Positions 24,101 to 33,114 of a stretch of DNA of 64,000 nucleotides are shown here, piece after piece (positions within the stretch are counted from its first letter, which is position 1; each line of letters begins with the position of its first letter). The notes under the pieces are model-generated. The model ran no database searches. It was not told the origin of the DNA and was given only the letters and a program-made list of their open reading frames with translations. The position numbers and the translations under genes are program-made. The stretch is from positions 1 through 64,000 of the forward strand of contig CAZSMC010000019.1 in NCBI GenBank assembly GCA_964607755.1, written 5' to 3'. This DNA is from CAZSMC01 sp964607755. Lineage in GTDB: Bacteria; Zhuqueibacterota; Zhuqueibacteria; Residuimicrobiales; Krinioviventaceae.

Positions 24101-27100
24101 TCCCCAACCACATAATTCTTATAATCGTCGCTATTATGATTCAGATTGATTGTGTATTCGAAATAGTCGTTGCGAAGATCAACATCGCCGTTGCCGTTCA
24201 TATCTTCAGTATCCGGGAACCGGCCACGGGAATCCTTTTCATTGTTTTCCGTTCCATTGGCCATGGTCGGGGTACCTGTACGGTCTTTTCCTTGCGGATC
24301 ATATCTCCAGTTGTCAAAACTGTAGGGTTCGCCATAGTCCTTTTTGCCATTGCCGTTCAAATCCCAAAAGTCACCTCCGGCAGCGATAGCCCTTGGATCA
24401 TCATCTGCCATGCCATCAAGACCAACATCCTCATCATCGTCCAGCAAGCCGTTTCGGATGCCATTGTTCAGTTTGTCTTCAGTGTCTAATTTCATGTTTG
24501 GGATAATGTCTTCGGAAATCTGGCCCAGTTCGATGTGTAAATTCGCATCGAGATCAGGTGAATTTAAAACCCATATTTCCAGATACTTAGCTTCAGTTTG
24601 ATTATTGTAACCGGAAGACAGCGCCTTTTGAATACCATTCCAGGCGTCAGCAAAATTCGCCAGACTGTCCGGCGCCTGGAATTCCAGTTTAATAATATTG
24701 GTGGTCTGTGCCACGTTTGCGTTCAAGTCCTTGTTAGGCCAGATGTATTTAATTGGATACTGGTCATAGGGATTCCAGAAATTCAATCTTGCCCGGCTGC
24801 TGAGATCAGGCGCGCCATAGTCAAATTTTCGGGGTGGAGGAGAACAATAGTTCCAGCCGCTTCGAATAATCTGAATCGGTGTCACACGTTTGGACGCTTC
24901 AAAGTCATCGATATAAGCCACACCGCTGTTGTCGCCGGTATCCTCGTTATTCCGGGTATTGGGATTTGGAATGATCTGAGCAATCTCGCCCTCAAACTTT
25001 AGTGAGGTCGGGGACCGCGTATCGACAAAAGGAATCCAGTTCGCCATTTTGGTGAGGAAAAACGGTTTAACTTCCAGCAGTGTATTCACATCCCATATCA
25101 TATTTTGCATGGGCCCTTTACCTACCCGAATTTTCTGATCCAGGGTTTTTTCGTTCAGATACATAAAAGTAGCGCCTATAAAGCTGTTGTCCCACAATCC
25201 GTATTCTGCGCGTGCGCCCATCACTGTCTTTTTATCGATCTGGAAAAGCTGATTGCTTTCGTAGGTGATATCGAGATTGGCATTGGCGGCCGTGGCTTGT
25301 TCGTTCAGCAATCGAAGCGTACCGGTAAAATAATCGATCGTATAATCCACACCCCGGGTCAACGTACGTCCGTTCAGCGTCACTTCTTCCGAATTTTCAA
25401 TGACGTTCATCCCCAAATGATATTCCGAGCTCTTTGTTTCGGATTTCACTTCGATATAAAAATCGGTTTGTTCGTTAATCACGCTTTGAACGGTCGTGTC
25501 ATAAATCGCCGGTGCCAGTTTGTTGTCTTTCTTGTTTTCCGAGTACAGCAAATTGCGCAGTTTTTTATCCTGGGGATCAAAAGGGCGGAGGTGGGGAAAA
25601 AACAGTTCACCCCTGGCAAAATTAATGATATTGGGATTGTCATCGATAATGCCGTCCGGTTTAGGCTCACCGCTCAAATTAAACCTGTCCAGGCCGAACG
25701 CCGTGAGCCAGGTCATTTTGTTGCCGTCTTTATCCTTTACCGTTTCTTGCGGATCGCCGGAAGGTGGCTGGTAATAAATACGGCATTCAAAACCATCTTG
25801 TGGAATATTGCGGCCGCCAAGGCTGTAGACGTTTTTCCACTCCAGCGGCCAGGTCGTGTCGCTTGGCCTGGGGTCTTTGGTTTTCAACAAGCGAACCTGC
25901 AAAGTTTTATCTTTAGAAGGATCATATTCAATATCGCCGCGGATACGGCCCGAGCTGTCTTCATAAGCCACAGCAAGCACAGAGCCGTCCATGAGCTGCT
26001 GGTTCAAGCGGATGTAACCGAGTTGATCCTGGATATAATACTCATCTTTTTCCAGCCGGCGGAAATAGCCACGGTAATGTTCGGGATCGACCTGGGATGT
26101 ATCACCCTCCATTACGATCTGTTCGTTTTTTCGCGATTCATCCGGCACCCATGCCCAGCCGCGCTGAGAATCCGGATATTTTTGCTGATAATTCGCTTCA
26201 GAAACGTAGACATCGATATGCGCAATACCACGGCCAGGATCGACGAGAAATTCACCGTAATCCGTTCGGTTGATGTATTGTGTGCGGTAATATTCATCGA
26301 TGAAAAAGTAGGAACCTCTTTTGTAGCGGGAAATGTCGATTTCTTTTTTTTCATCCGAGGCGCCGCCGGTCAGGCTCAACTTTTTCTTTTGCCCTTTTTC
26401 CTGGCTGACTACGGTGGTGAGACTCAACGGACCGAGCTGGGCATCTGTCTTGATGCCGAACAAACCGCTGCTTCGCATGCTGGCAGTGACAAAACGGGTG
26501 CCTGGCAAATTAATGGAAATATTGCCAGCCTCGATATGTTTGATGATCTCGTCTTCATAGCCCTCATACGTCAGGCCGATGCGGTTTTCAAAATCAAACG
26601 CCCGCTCTGAATCCTGGTCCACCTTGATTTTCACTTTTTCACCCACGTGACCGGACACATTGAATCTCTGGGTTTGTTCCATTTTGAACGAGTTGTTCGA
26701 ACCCCGGTTCATGGCGGTGCGAACCTGACTGCGCTTTTCATTACGGAATCCGCCCTTGATATTAATTTGCCCGGACACGTCCAGGCCAACTTTGCTGCCG
26801 CCAAATATCGCCTGAAACGCCTTGCTCTTGATTTCCACCGGGATATCGATACGTATCGCGCCGCCGCGGCCGCCTGTGCCGGATTCACCGAGCCGGGAAA
26901 GGGTATTTTGCACCAGGGTTTCGTGAGGATAGCTTTTACGTCGGGCTTCAACGTAATCGAACAAATTCATGTACCGGGGAAGCCGGTAATCGAACTCGCC
27001 AATTTTTTCCACAAAATTGATATAATTACCTGTCGAATCAATTTCCACCGTTCGCCGAAGCATGGACAGTGAATTGCGTAAATACGGGGAACGCATTCCT

Positions 27101-27312
27101 CCCATGTAAAGACCAAGATAATACTGTTCCTTTTTAATGGGCACTCGCGGGTCACCGGTCGTTGTGGGTATTTTCATCCCGATATAGGACTTGTTACTGC
27201 TCTCAATCTGATCTTCCTGCGCATACCCTGCAATAGATAACATGAGGAAAATGAATAAAGAGAGAGTAAACGGGAGCTTTGGGGGACATGTGTGTTTTGG
27301 ATTTAAAGCCAT
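21157..27312 (-). CDS. sprA: SprA/Sov-type giant outer-membrane translocon of type IX secretion
   Basis: SprA forms the very large beta-barrel that carries folded T9SS cargo across the outer membrane. From the ATG chosen here it is 2051 residues, shorter than the roughly 2400 of Flavobacterium SprA. That ATG gives a clean signal peptide (LPFTLSLFIFLMLSIAGYAQ); a GTG 37 codons earlier would bury it. Typical features: N-terminal SprA domain, the IEAGNISINLPGTRF motif, a STRDxR-like barrel series with many alternating hydrophobic strands, and Ca-binding-like loops DLNGNGKKD and DMNGNGDVD in the middle. The C-terminus ends in an outer-membrane strand. A cargo gene with a type A tail is at 8269-10149. 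No other T9SS component is in the window. Confidence 0.93.
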   Translation of the reverse strand: MALNPKHTCPPKLPFTLSLFIFLMLSIAGYAQEDQIESSNKSYIGMKIPTTTGDPRVPIKKEQYYLGLYMGGMRSPYLRNSLSMLRRTVEIDSTGNYINFVEKIGEFDYRLPRYMNLFDYVEARRKSYPHETLVQNTLSRLGESGTGGRGGAIRIDIPVEIKSKAFQAIFGGSKVGLDVSGQINIKGGFRNEKRSQVRTAMNRGSNNSFKMEQTQRFNVSGHVGEKVKIKVDQDSERAFDFENRIGLTYEGYEDEIIKHIEAGNISINLPGTRFVTASMRSSGLFGIKTDAQLGPLSLTTVVSQEKGQKKKLSLTGGASDEKKEIDISRYKRGSYFFIDEYYRTQYINRTDYGEFLVDPGRGIAHIDVYVSEANYQQKYPDSQRGWAWVPDESRKNEQIVMEGDTSQVDPEHYRGYFRRLEKDEYYIQDQLGYIRLNQQLMDGSVLAVAYEDSSGRIRGDIEYDPSKDKTLQVRLLKTKDPRPSDTTWPLEWKNVYSLGGRNIPQDGFECRIYYQPPSGDPQETVKDKDGNKMTWLTAFGLDRFNLSGEPKPDGIIDDNPNIINFARGELFFPHLRPFDPQDKKLRNLLYSENKKDNKLAPAIYDTTVQSVINEQTDFYIEVKSETKSSEYHLGMNVIENSEEVTLNGRTLTRGVDYTIDYFTGTLRLLNEQATAANANLDITYESNQLFQIDKKTVMGARAEYGLWDNSFIGATFMYLNEKTLDQKIRVGKGPMQNMIWDVNTLLEVKPFFLTKMANWIPFVDTRSPTSLKFEGEIAQIIPNPNTRNNEDTGDNSGVAYIDDFEASKRVTPIQIIRSGWNYCSPPPRKFDYGAPDLSSRARLNFWNPYDQYPIKYIWPNKDLNANVAQTTNIIKLEFQAPDSLANFADAWNGIQKALSSGYNNQTEAKYLEIWVLNSPDLDANLHIELGQISEDIIPNMKLDTEDKLNNGIRNGLLDDDEDVGLDGMADDDPRAIAAGGDFWDLNGNGKKDYGEPYSFDNWRYDPQGKDRTGTPTMANGTENNEKDSRGRFPDTEDMNGNGDVDLRNDYFEYTINLNHNSDDYKNYVVGESIDEKTGDDYGWRLYQIPLNAPKPTMQIQGSPDLSLVEYMRVWIDGIQDTKPHQIWIAEMNLVGSDWKEQGIAPPEQPDNYMAKDDSTITISVVNTHDNPSYRPPPGVEGEVDRITRVQAKEQSLVLKVNSLLPGYNGKVQKTFFDAQDYINYNRMKMFVYGRDETGIHINRDSSKVEFYLRFGADENNYYEIRKPVYQGWTKNSIDVDLIELSQVKLTVQPEIDSVGTKIFTKHKGQGERWIIHGEPALRNVKMLEAGVLNKHKNMPFNGEIYMNELRLSDVKKEKGIAMRARVDFSWADLVRFNGEINRKDAEFHNVSERFGTGDNQFSGNFSTSISVDKFLPSKLGVSIPVSLNYSRSESTPKYIPGEDVEVTEDLPDSTLEKIRTFNEKKGMSVSFGINSQSQNFFVKHLLSRLKASYSRNEGNGSNSRTEYQHNKTESGNVSWGISFGRDNYIFPFGWLENTTFLNKLSDMKLFYTPQSFNTQMSGTRSKNESMTRSGVYNENSAFKINRGASLNMNIFEKLSFDISRDYTNDLRDMPSDSLWDEFKSLRFGLLTNVNQNISTKYNPKFFSWLTTNLSYSISFKYGYNRQQRVAAHSTSQNRSLMANGSVNLSTFAKSIYRPGRQGGRPQSRRPRGGDEDSDKGGGFSILGTLVKAFDVFDPISVNYSSRNNRTVFGIAGMPVTAYQFGLSGDPGVPFEELEEGAGTTSNRGSSSENETFGVKSGLKISRNVTLSFGYDKNFSFNKSTQTTGQRSESWLVWGEDFSQPFPTWSLRVNGIEKLPFIKEYVQRFTVEHTRSGRANETFNMENGKEVITKKDKDTQFRPMIGMNIQMKNGISVSVRYNKSSKETLTLTSGKARTIRDSEDLSVTANYSKKGNFRLPLPFMGSRRLKNNIDFSLTFTLGNSVTYQDRGQGAEVSAETGKWLLKPSVNYSFSSRVTGGAYFEIGKNHNKMIGDTSFKELGIDVSIAIRGN

Positions 27313-27836
27313 AAAGACTTGTATTATACCTCTCCAAGTTGAATTTATCTCTGGCGTTGTTGAAAAATCGTAGCGAATAAAGTCTCTATAGGCTTCTCCG
27401 GGATTGGGGGTAACAATAAACACTCAAGCTCGAACGTTAAAAATTTTTAAAATTTAGAATTTTATTGATAAATTTCAACAAAAATGTTTTGGCAGATTGA
27501 GCTATGACGCACCTGATGTGAGACGTCTATATATGCATTTTAAGATAATCTCTGTAGCATTTCGTACAGTCCATTTACATTTATGGATCACTTTTTGTTT
27601 TCAAGAGTATAATGCTAACAGATTTAACAGAATGGCATCATATCCACGTTGAAATACAAATATTATAAATTCAGCACCGGAGAAAGTTCCATAAAAAACC
27701 CGATAGATTTTCATTGTTCGTATGATACTTGTTTTTTATATTTTCTTGTTTTACAAAAGTTCCATTTTTTGGAAAATTTATCTCAACAATAAAAGTACAA
27801 ATAATATACCAAACTATGAGTCATTGAGAAAATCAC
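27313..27836. other. 524-bp divergent gap between sprA and lptF/G
   Basis: AT-rich region without a recognisable gene. On the minus strand, TTGAAA and TAAATT spaced 16 bases (about 27453-27480) are a plausible sprA promoter. No clear promoter is seen for the permease gene. No repeat of the families found elsewhere is present. Confidence 0.5.
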
Positions 27837-29243
27837 GTGTTCATCCTCTGGAAATACATCGTTAAAGAACACATCAGTCCATTTTTCTTCGGTCTTGGCA
27901 TCCTCACCATGGTCTTTTTGCTGAATCTCATTTTTCGTGACCTTGGCCGGATTCTCAGCCGCGGATTGAGCATTGGCGTTATCCTCGAGTTTTTCGCCTT
28001 GAATCTCGCCTGGATTCTCGCCCTGGCCATTCCCATGGCCGTGCTTATTGCCACGCTCATGGCTTTTGGACGTCTTTCCGGAGACGGAGAAATCACTGCC
28101 ATGAAAGCAGGCGGCGTGAGCATTCCGTTCATCATCACACCGGTGTTGATTTTGGCTATTGCAATGGCTTTTTTCCTGGTATGGTTTAACAACAATGTGC
28201 TGCCGGATGCGAATTTAAGAACCAAATTGTTATGGTCGGATATCGCTCATAAACGCCCCACGTTGCGGCTAGAACCCGGTGTGGTTTACAAGGATATTGA
28301 AGGCTATTCGATTCTCGTAAAAGGTCTGCGTGAAACCCCGGATACTTCTTTTGTAAAGGACATTTATATCGAAGATAACAGCGAACCAAACACCAGCACA
28401 TTTATTTTTGCACAGCGCGGAAAAATATTTTTGAACCAGAAAACTGGCATGCTTAATCTGTTATTGTATGACGGTGAGATGCATGAACTCGATTTAAAAG
28501 AGATGAAAGAATACAAAAAAGTCGAGTTTCCCAGACAACTGCAGAAAATCCATGTTCCGGACATGGTGATGACCCGCAGCAAGGAAGGACAGCGCGGCGA
28601 CAGGGAAAAAAGCGCCCAGATGATGCGAACTGAGGTACGCGAGAATAAAAAAAGTATGAAGCAACGCCAGGACCGCGCGTCAAAACTCATTCGTGGATAT
28701 TTCGCAAAATATTTACCGTCACCTTTTGACTATCCTGCAGCGCGTGTCGTATTTGACGCCAGCAGCGCCAACGGCCAGCACCAAAAATATTCGCTTCAAG
28801 GCGTGCACAGCGATAATATCCGCCTGAAACAGCTCGTCAAATCGGAAATGATGGCGATAAAACGCCTGAACCGCGCCAATTACGGACTGATGGTGGAAGT
28901 TCATAAAAAATATTCAATTCCGGTGGCGTGCATTATTTTCATTCTGGTGGGCGCACCATTAGGCATCATGGCACGACGCGGCAACATGGCTGTGGCCGGT
29001 GGCATCGCCTTTGCATTTTTTCTCATCTACTGGTCTTGCCTTATCGGCGGCGAAGAGCTGGCGAACAACCAGATCATCTCACCTGTGCTGTCTATGTGGA
29101 TTGCCAACGTTTTGTGTGGCGCGGCCGGAATCTACCTCGTGTTTCATGCGATCTATGAAACCACTTTTATTAACTGGACACGAATAAATGGATTTTTTAA
29201 AAATATTCAACAAAAGAAAAACAGGGGAAACCCGTCGAGTTAA
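27837..29243 (+). CDS. LptF/LptG-family lipopolysaccharide export permease
   Basis: Inner-membrane permease of the YjgP/YjgQ family that, with LptB, extracts lipopolysaccharide from the inner membrane for transport. Three N-terminal membrane helices (about 12-33, 50-78 and 98-122) are followed by a large periplasmic beta-jellyroll with a charged helical insertion (about 255-290), then three C-terminal helices with VACIIFILVGAPLGIMARRGNMAVAGG, a hallmark region. At 468 residues it is longer than E. coli LptF (366). Start codon is GTG with only a weak upstream site. Its 3' end runs into the leader of the CcsA-like gene. A second permease partner is not in view. Confidence 0.9.
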   Translation: MFILWKYIVKEHISPFFFGLGILTMVFLLNLIFRDLGRILSRGLSIGVILEFFALNLAWILALAIPMAVLIATLMAFGRLSGDGEITAMKAGGVSIPFIITPVLILAIAMAFFLVWFNNNVLPDANLRTKLLWSDIAHKRPTLRLEPGVVYKDIEGYSILVKGLRETPDTSFVKDIYIEDNSEPNTSTFIFAQRGKIFLNQKTGMLNLLLYDGEMHELDLKEMKEYKKVEFPRQLQKIHVPDMVMTRSKEGQRGDREKSAQMMRTEVRENKKSMKQRQDRASKLIRGYFAKYLPSPFDYPAARVVFDASSANGQHQKYSLQGVHSDNIRLKQLVKSEMMAIKRLNRANYGLMVEVHKKYSIPVACIIFILVGAPLGIMARRGNMAVAGGIAFAFFLIYWSCLIGGEELANNQIISPVLSMWIANVLCGAAGIYLVFHAIYETTFINWTRINGFFKNIQQKKNRGNPSS

Positions 29244-29247
29244 CATC

Positions 29248-30060
29248 ATGAATATTTTGCATACGCTTGTGTTAATTTTATATTCTGTTACTACAATCAT
29301 TTACGTTTGTTATTTTATCAATCAAAGTCCAAAAACAGCTTTTGCCGCAAAAATAGCTCTTGGGCTTTCAATCCTGGTTCACGGACTTTATCTTGGCATG
29401 TTCATCCGTATAGCGCAACGCCTGCCGCTAACAAGTTTGTTCGAGGTTCTTACCGTTCTGACTTTTATATTTGCCATCATTTATTTTGCATTGGAGCTCA
29501 ACATTCACGATGCTTCCATGGGCATAATTATTTCACCGCTGCTGATTATTTTCCAGGGCATTGCCTCTACCGGGCTGGAACCGGCAAAAAGCGTCTCTCC
29601 TATTCTCAACAATCTCCCTTTTCACGGTCATGTCTTGCTCATGATCATTGCCTATGCCAGTTTTACCATCGCCTTTATTGCCAGTCTTTTTCATGTTCTT
29701 CTGGACAAAGAAATTCGCCTGAAAAAATTAGGCTTTTTCTTTTCGCGATTGCCGTCCCTGGAATTGCTCGATAAAATGAATCTCACAGCCGTGGCGCTCG
29801 GTTTTCTTTTTGCCACAGCCGGTATGCTGTGGGGTTTTCTGATGGCTTTGCATGTCTGGCAAGTTACCTTTCCATTGGATGCCAAGTTTATTTCATTCGT
29901 TCTGATTTGGGCGATTTATCTTTTTCTCCTTATTGCCAGAATCCGGTTGGGCTGGCAGGGCAAACGCTCCGCCTGGGTCTCGATCGTGGGCTTTGCGTTT
30001 ATTCTCTTTAGCTTTCTGATTATCTCTGTCTATTTTACTCAAAAACATCTGTATCTATAA
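29248..30060 (+). CDS. CcsA/HemX-like cytochrome c assembly membrane protein
   Basis: Eight-helix membrane protein of the CcsA/ResC/HemX superfamily. Members either handle haem for cytochrome c maturation or, as HemX, modulate glutamyl-tRNA reductase. Seen: LPLTSLFEVLTVLTFIFAI near the front, FHGHVLLMIIAYASFTIAFIASL (His in the family position), and a late GFLFATAGMLWGFLMALHVWQ with conserved Trp and His. I use the ATG after AACATC as start; the frame is open further upstream inside the permease gene. In many genomes hemA directly follows this gene; here only a hemA-like remnant does, two bases after the stop. Confidence 0.82.
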   Translation: MNILHTLVLILYSVTTIIYVCYFINQSPKTAFAAKIALGLSILVHGLYLGMFIRIAQRLPLTSLFEVLTVLTFIFAIIYFALELNIHDASMGIIISPLLIIFQGIASTGLEPAKSVSPILNNLPFHGHVLLMIIAYASFTIAFIASLFHVLLDKEIRLKKLGFFFSRLPSLELLDKMNLTAVALGFLFATAGMLWGFLMALHVWQVTFPLDAKFISFVLIWAIYLFLLIARIRLGWQGKRSAWVSIVGFAFILFSFLIISVYFTQKHLYL

Positions 30061-30061
30061 A

Positions 30062-30417
30062 ATGCACATTATTGCTTTTGGTTTACATAAACCTGTGGTT
30101 CCCGAGTCCCGGGAATATATTATTGATTCGCACAATTCACGTCCTATAATCAATGCGTTGCTTTCAGACATTTCTGTAAATAGCGAAATGCGCTCATCAT
30201 CGGCCATAACGGTCTTGCAGAAACTGTCCTTTCAGCTCTGTCCTGGCATAAAATGAAAAGCCTTGCCGTTTTTCCATCATCGCGTCATAGAGTATCTCGT
30301 CTGACTAAATCCAAGAATGCGAAAGTGCTCTCGCCCCGTGAAGAGGAGAAAATATTGCTTAACGTGCAGGTGATAATTCGCCGGGACCAGCATCTCTCTG
30401 AACAGTTCACTGCTGCC
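30062..30417 (+). pseudogene. decayed glutamyl-tRNA reductase (hemA) remnant
   Basis: No intact gene, but two frames carry hemA-like pieces in the right order. The first begins MHIIAFGL-HKPVVPESRE, close to the usual HemA start MxIIxxGLNHKxAPVxxRE with one residue missing. The second (from 30184, shifted by two) reads NALIIGHNGLAETVL...MKSLAVFPSS.., resembling the HemA Rossmann NADPH-binding segment with the following strand and AKVLS. Everything between (about 130 residues, with the active-site Cys region) and everything after is gone. The position behind a HemX/CcsA-like gene supports the reading. The identification is by eye only. Confidence 0.5.
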
Positions 30418-31479
30418 CTACAGCCATTTCCTGCGTTTGAAAAACGTGATCAAACCGCCAAAGACGACCAGCACGATCAGCCAAAAAACCGGATAGGAAT
30501 ATTTCCAGCCAAGTTCCGGCATATACTCGAAATTCATGCCATAAATTCCGGCAAAAAAAGTGACCGGGATGAAAAGCGTCGCAATAATGGTCAGCACTTT
30601 CATGACCTCATTCATTCGATTGCTGACATTGGATAGATATGTGTCCATGAGCCCGGAGACCAACTCGCGCTGATGTTCCAGAGAATCTGTCACCTGTAAC
30701 ATATGATCATTCAAATCGCGGATAAAAATCTTGGTTGATTCTTCAATCTGATCGAATTCTTCCTTATAGAGTGCGTTGATCGCTTCCCGAAAAGGACGAA
30801 TAACACGACGTATGTTAAACAGCTCACGCTTTAAATTCTGTATATGTTCCACCTGCTTTTGTTCCGGCTCAACAGACACTTCGTACTCGAGCTGTTCATA
30901 TTTCTCCTCGAACATTTCCAGGGATGCCAGGTAATGATCGACAGTAAGGTCCAGAAGGGCATAAAAAAGATAATCCGCATTTCTTTGTCGCGCGCGACTT
31001 TTCAGCTGCTCCAGTCGCTTCAGCATCGGATTAACCAGGGACCGGTCACCTTCATGAAAAGTCAAGAGCACATCATTAAACAATAACATGCTCAACTGCT
31101 CCATTTTAAATTCCCCGCTGGTATTTTCCACGGTAATTGATTTAAAGGTAATGAAAATATAGTCCTCATAATCCTCCAGCTTTGGTCGCTGGCTGGTGTT
31201 AATGATATCTTCCAGCACCAGTGAATCAATTTTTAGGCGCTCGCCGAGTTGTCTAAGCAAATGCACATCGTGAATGCCCAGGATACGATACCATTGGACT
31301 TTGCCCCGGGTTGGTTTGCGGGAAAGCTGTTCAGGTTGAATATTCTCCAGATGCGAAATCGTCTCTGTATTGTATGTTGTCAGTTCAATGGTAACGGGAA
31401 ATAATTTTTGTTCGCCAGTATAAACCATAGAGCCTGGCGGCAAACCAACTTTGACAGCGCTTTTTCGACGTCCGATCAT
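30418..31479 (-). CDS. corA: CorA-family magnesium/cobalt transporter
   Basis: Pentameric inner-membrane channel for Mg2+ (and Co2+/Ni2+). The long cytoplasmic N-terminal domain (about 1-275) includes the helical stalk with LEMFEEKYEQLEYEV and NDHMLQVTDSLEHQRELVSGLMDTYLSNVSNRMNEVMKVLTIIATLFIPVTFFAGIYGMNF. The signature GMNF lies at the end of the first membrane helix, followed by a short loop and the second helix with a basic tail (FFKRRKWL). I choose the ATG giving MIGRRKSAVKVGLPPGSMVY, the usual family start; a TTG nine codons upstream is less likely. It converges on the hemA remnant. Confidence 0.95.
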   Translation of the reverse strand: MIGRRKSAVKVGLPPGSMVYTGEQKLFPVTIELTTYNTETISHLENIQPEQLSRKPTRGKVQWYRILGIHDVHLLRQLGERLKIDSLVLEDIINTSQRPKLEDYEDYIFITFKSITVENTSGEFKMEQLSMLLFNDVLLTFHEGDRSLVNPMLKRLEQLKSRARQRNADYLFYALLDLTVDHYLASLEMFEEKYEQLEYEVSVEPEQKQVEHIQNLKRELFNIRRVIRPFREAINALYKEEFDQIEESTKIFIRDLNDHMLQVTDSLEHQRELVSGLMDTYLSNVSNRMNEVMKVLTIIATLFIPVTFFAGIYGMNFEYMPELGWKYSYPVFWLIVLVVFGGLITFFKRRKWL

Positions 31480-31794
31480 AAAAGACCCCGTTTTTTTCTC
31501 GACCAATTATTTAACATAATAAAAATTAAAAATTTATTTTATTATTCCAATAAAATAACTCTGTTGATAAAAGAATAATATTATTTTTGTAACTGCAACA
31601 TAGACTGCCAAAGAGAAAAATATAATCAAAACACAGGATTAAAAATATGGAAATATGAGGTAATGATCTTTTGTTAAAGTAAAAAAATCGTCGGCAAAAT
31701 TGATGGTACTTGATACCTAAGAATGAAAATTGTTTTATGCGCACAGTTATTTCGGCTATTAGCAAAACGGCAAACTGACCCAGGCAAATAATAG
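31480..31794. other. 315-bp divergent AT-rich gap
   Basis: Between corA and the GT9 gene. It contains a perfect 10-bp AT palindrome, TTATTTTATT/AATAAAATAA with a 5-base spacer (31534-31558), in the corA upstream region. That could be an operator or simply AT-rich low complexity. No gene or clear promoter was recognised. Confidence 0.4.
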
Positions 31795-33114
31795 ATGAAA
31801 CAATTCATCCAGAAACTCTCGAAATCCAATAAAATTCCATTCGACAAAGTTGTCCTGGGACTTATTTACAACAAGCCTCTCGGATTCTGGCTCAGGTACA
31901 AAGATTATCTCAAATTACAGTTTCTTAAAAAACTTGACAAAATCCTGGTTATCTCGGACGTGAATATTGGCGACTCGGTGATGCTGCAAACGGCTGTCGA
32001 GGCATTCCGGTATTATTTCCCGGATGCTGAAATCGATTATATGTACAATGCCAAGGTAGATCAATTAATCAGCCATAACCCTTCCATTTCCACCACTTTT
32101 CCATTATTTCACAGCAGTACAGATTATAACCAAAATAAAAAAAATCTGCAGAAAATTCACACCGTTCTGCAGCAAAAGAAATATGATTTAATTTTAAACA
32201 TGTGTCCTCTTGTCACGCATCAAGATTTAAAAAAATACAACAGAATGGTTATTACGGTAATTAACCTTTTATTGCGTATTCTCAATTCTCATAAACGCAG
32301 TGAAATGGCAAGTTTACCATTTCATATTGTGGATTATATTAACAATCTTGTTTTTCATCTGCCAGCAAGTCTACGGCCGCAAAAGAATCATCTTCAATTT
32401 CGAGGCACATTTGTTTATCTTGACAGGGATATCATTCATCAACGCGAAGAATTTGTTCACGAACACAACCTTTCTTCAGAGAAAAGGATTATTTTTATCA
32501 ATCCGGATACGTCGAACATTTATACATTTATCCAACCCGACTTTTATGTTAAACTTATTCATTCCTTGCTGCAATCCGGAGAGATTGACCACATTCTTTT
32601 GGGCCGCAGTTACAAATTCAAGGGTACTTCAACCGAGATTTTCAACAGCCTTTCAACGCCGTTGAAAAACCATGTAACAATGTTGCCTCGCCATTCATCT
32701 TTAGCTTTTTATGCGGCTATGGTCGATGTGTGCGACGGTTATGTGACCGGAGATACGGGTCCGTTGCACATTGCGGCTGCTAAAAGAGTTTCTACCTGGC
32801 CTGGTTATTCCTTTAACAACAACACGGTCATTGTCAGCCTGTTCAAGGCAACCGAACCGGCAATCTATGGTTATGATTCGTTTTCGAATTTGATAATCGA
32901 CTCCAGTCAATCGGCGCCGGCTCGCGCCTTTGAACTGGATTTAAGCTGCAAAGACATCACCTGCTCAATTCAGCGAATTATCAAAACATGCGATGCCGCA
33001 AAATGTATGTCTTCATTTAGAGCAGACGAGATTTCCGATTTCATCCTGCAAAACATTAACCATAAAGAGCGGCCAAAAAATTATGAGCTATCAGAGTCAG
33101 TTAACTGGCAATAA
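31795..33114 (+). CDS. glycosyltransferase family 9 (heptosyltransferase-like)
   Basis: GT-B enzyme of the ADP-heptose:LPS heptosyltransferase family, which adds sugars to LPS core or related glycans. Seen: KILVISDVNIGDSVMLQTAVEAFRYYFPDAEIDYM at about 43-80 (an opening typical of GT9), a second Rossmann half with IIFINPDTSN and HILLGRSYKFKG, and the donor-binding VTGDTGPLHIAAAKRV motif near 320. It is more divergent than standard WaaC/WaaF, with a long linker. It overlaps the start of the following export-protein gene by 32 bases, and a sulfotransferase gene follows; the three look like one operon that makes or decorates a glycan. Confidence 0.85.
   Translation: MKQFIQKLSKSNKIPFDKVVLGLIYNKPLGFWLRYKDYLKLQFLKKLDKILVISDVNIGDSVMLQTAVEAFRYYFPDAEIDYMYNAKVDQLISHNPSISTTFPLFHSSTDYNQNKKNLQKIHTVLQQKKYDLILNMCPLVTHQDLKKYNRMVITVINLLLRILNSHKRSEMASLPFHIVDYINNLVFHLPASLRPQKNHLQFRGTFVYLDRDIIHQREEFVHEHNLSSEKRIIFINPDTSNIYTFIQPDFYVKLIHSLLQSGEIDHILLGRSYKFKGTSTEIFNSLSTPLKNHVTMLPRHSSLAFYAAMVDVCDGYVTGDTGPLHIAAAKRVSTWPGYSFNNNTVIVSLFKATEPAIYGYDSFSNLIIDSSQSAPARAFELDLSCKDITCSIQRIIKTCDAAKCMSSFRADEISDFILQNINHKERPKNYELSESVNWQ

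Noticed and set aside
25105..26610. 501-residue plus-strand open frame
   Set aside because: It is antisense to sprA; the long frame follows from sprA codon use on the other strand and shows no domain or start signal.
27313..27423. GTG start adding 37 residues to SprA
   Set aside because: It has no ribosome site and would place the signal peptide 50 residues inside; the ATG at 27312 gives a normal signal peptide.
30253..30636. 127-residue frame as an intact gene between CcsA-like and corA
   Set aside because: Its last 73 residues are antisense to corA and the first part resembles a HemA Rossmann piece; it is better read as part of a decayed gene.
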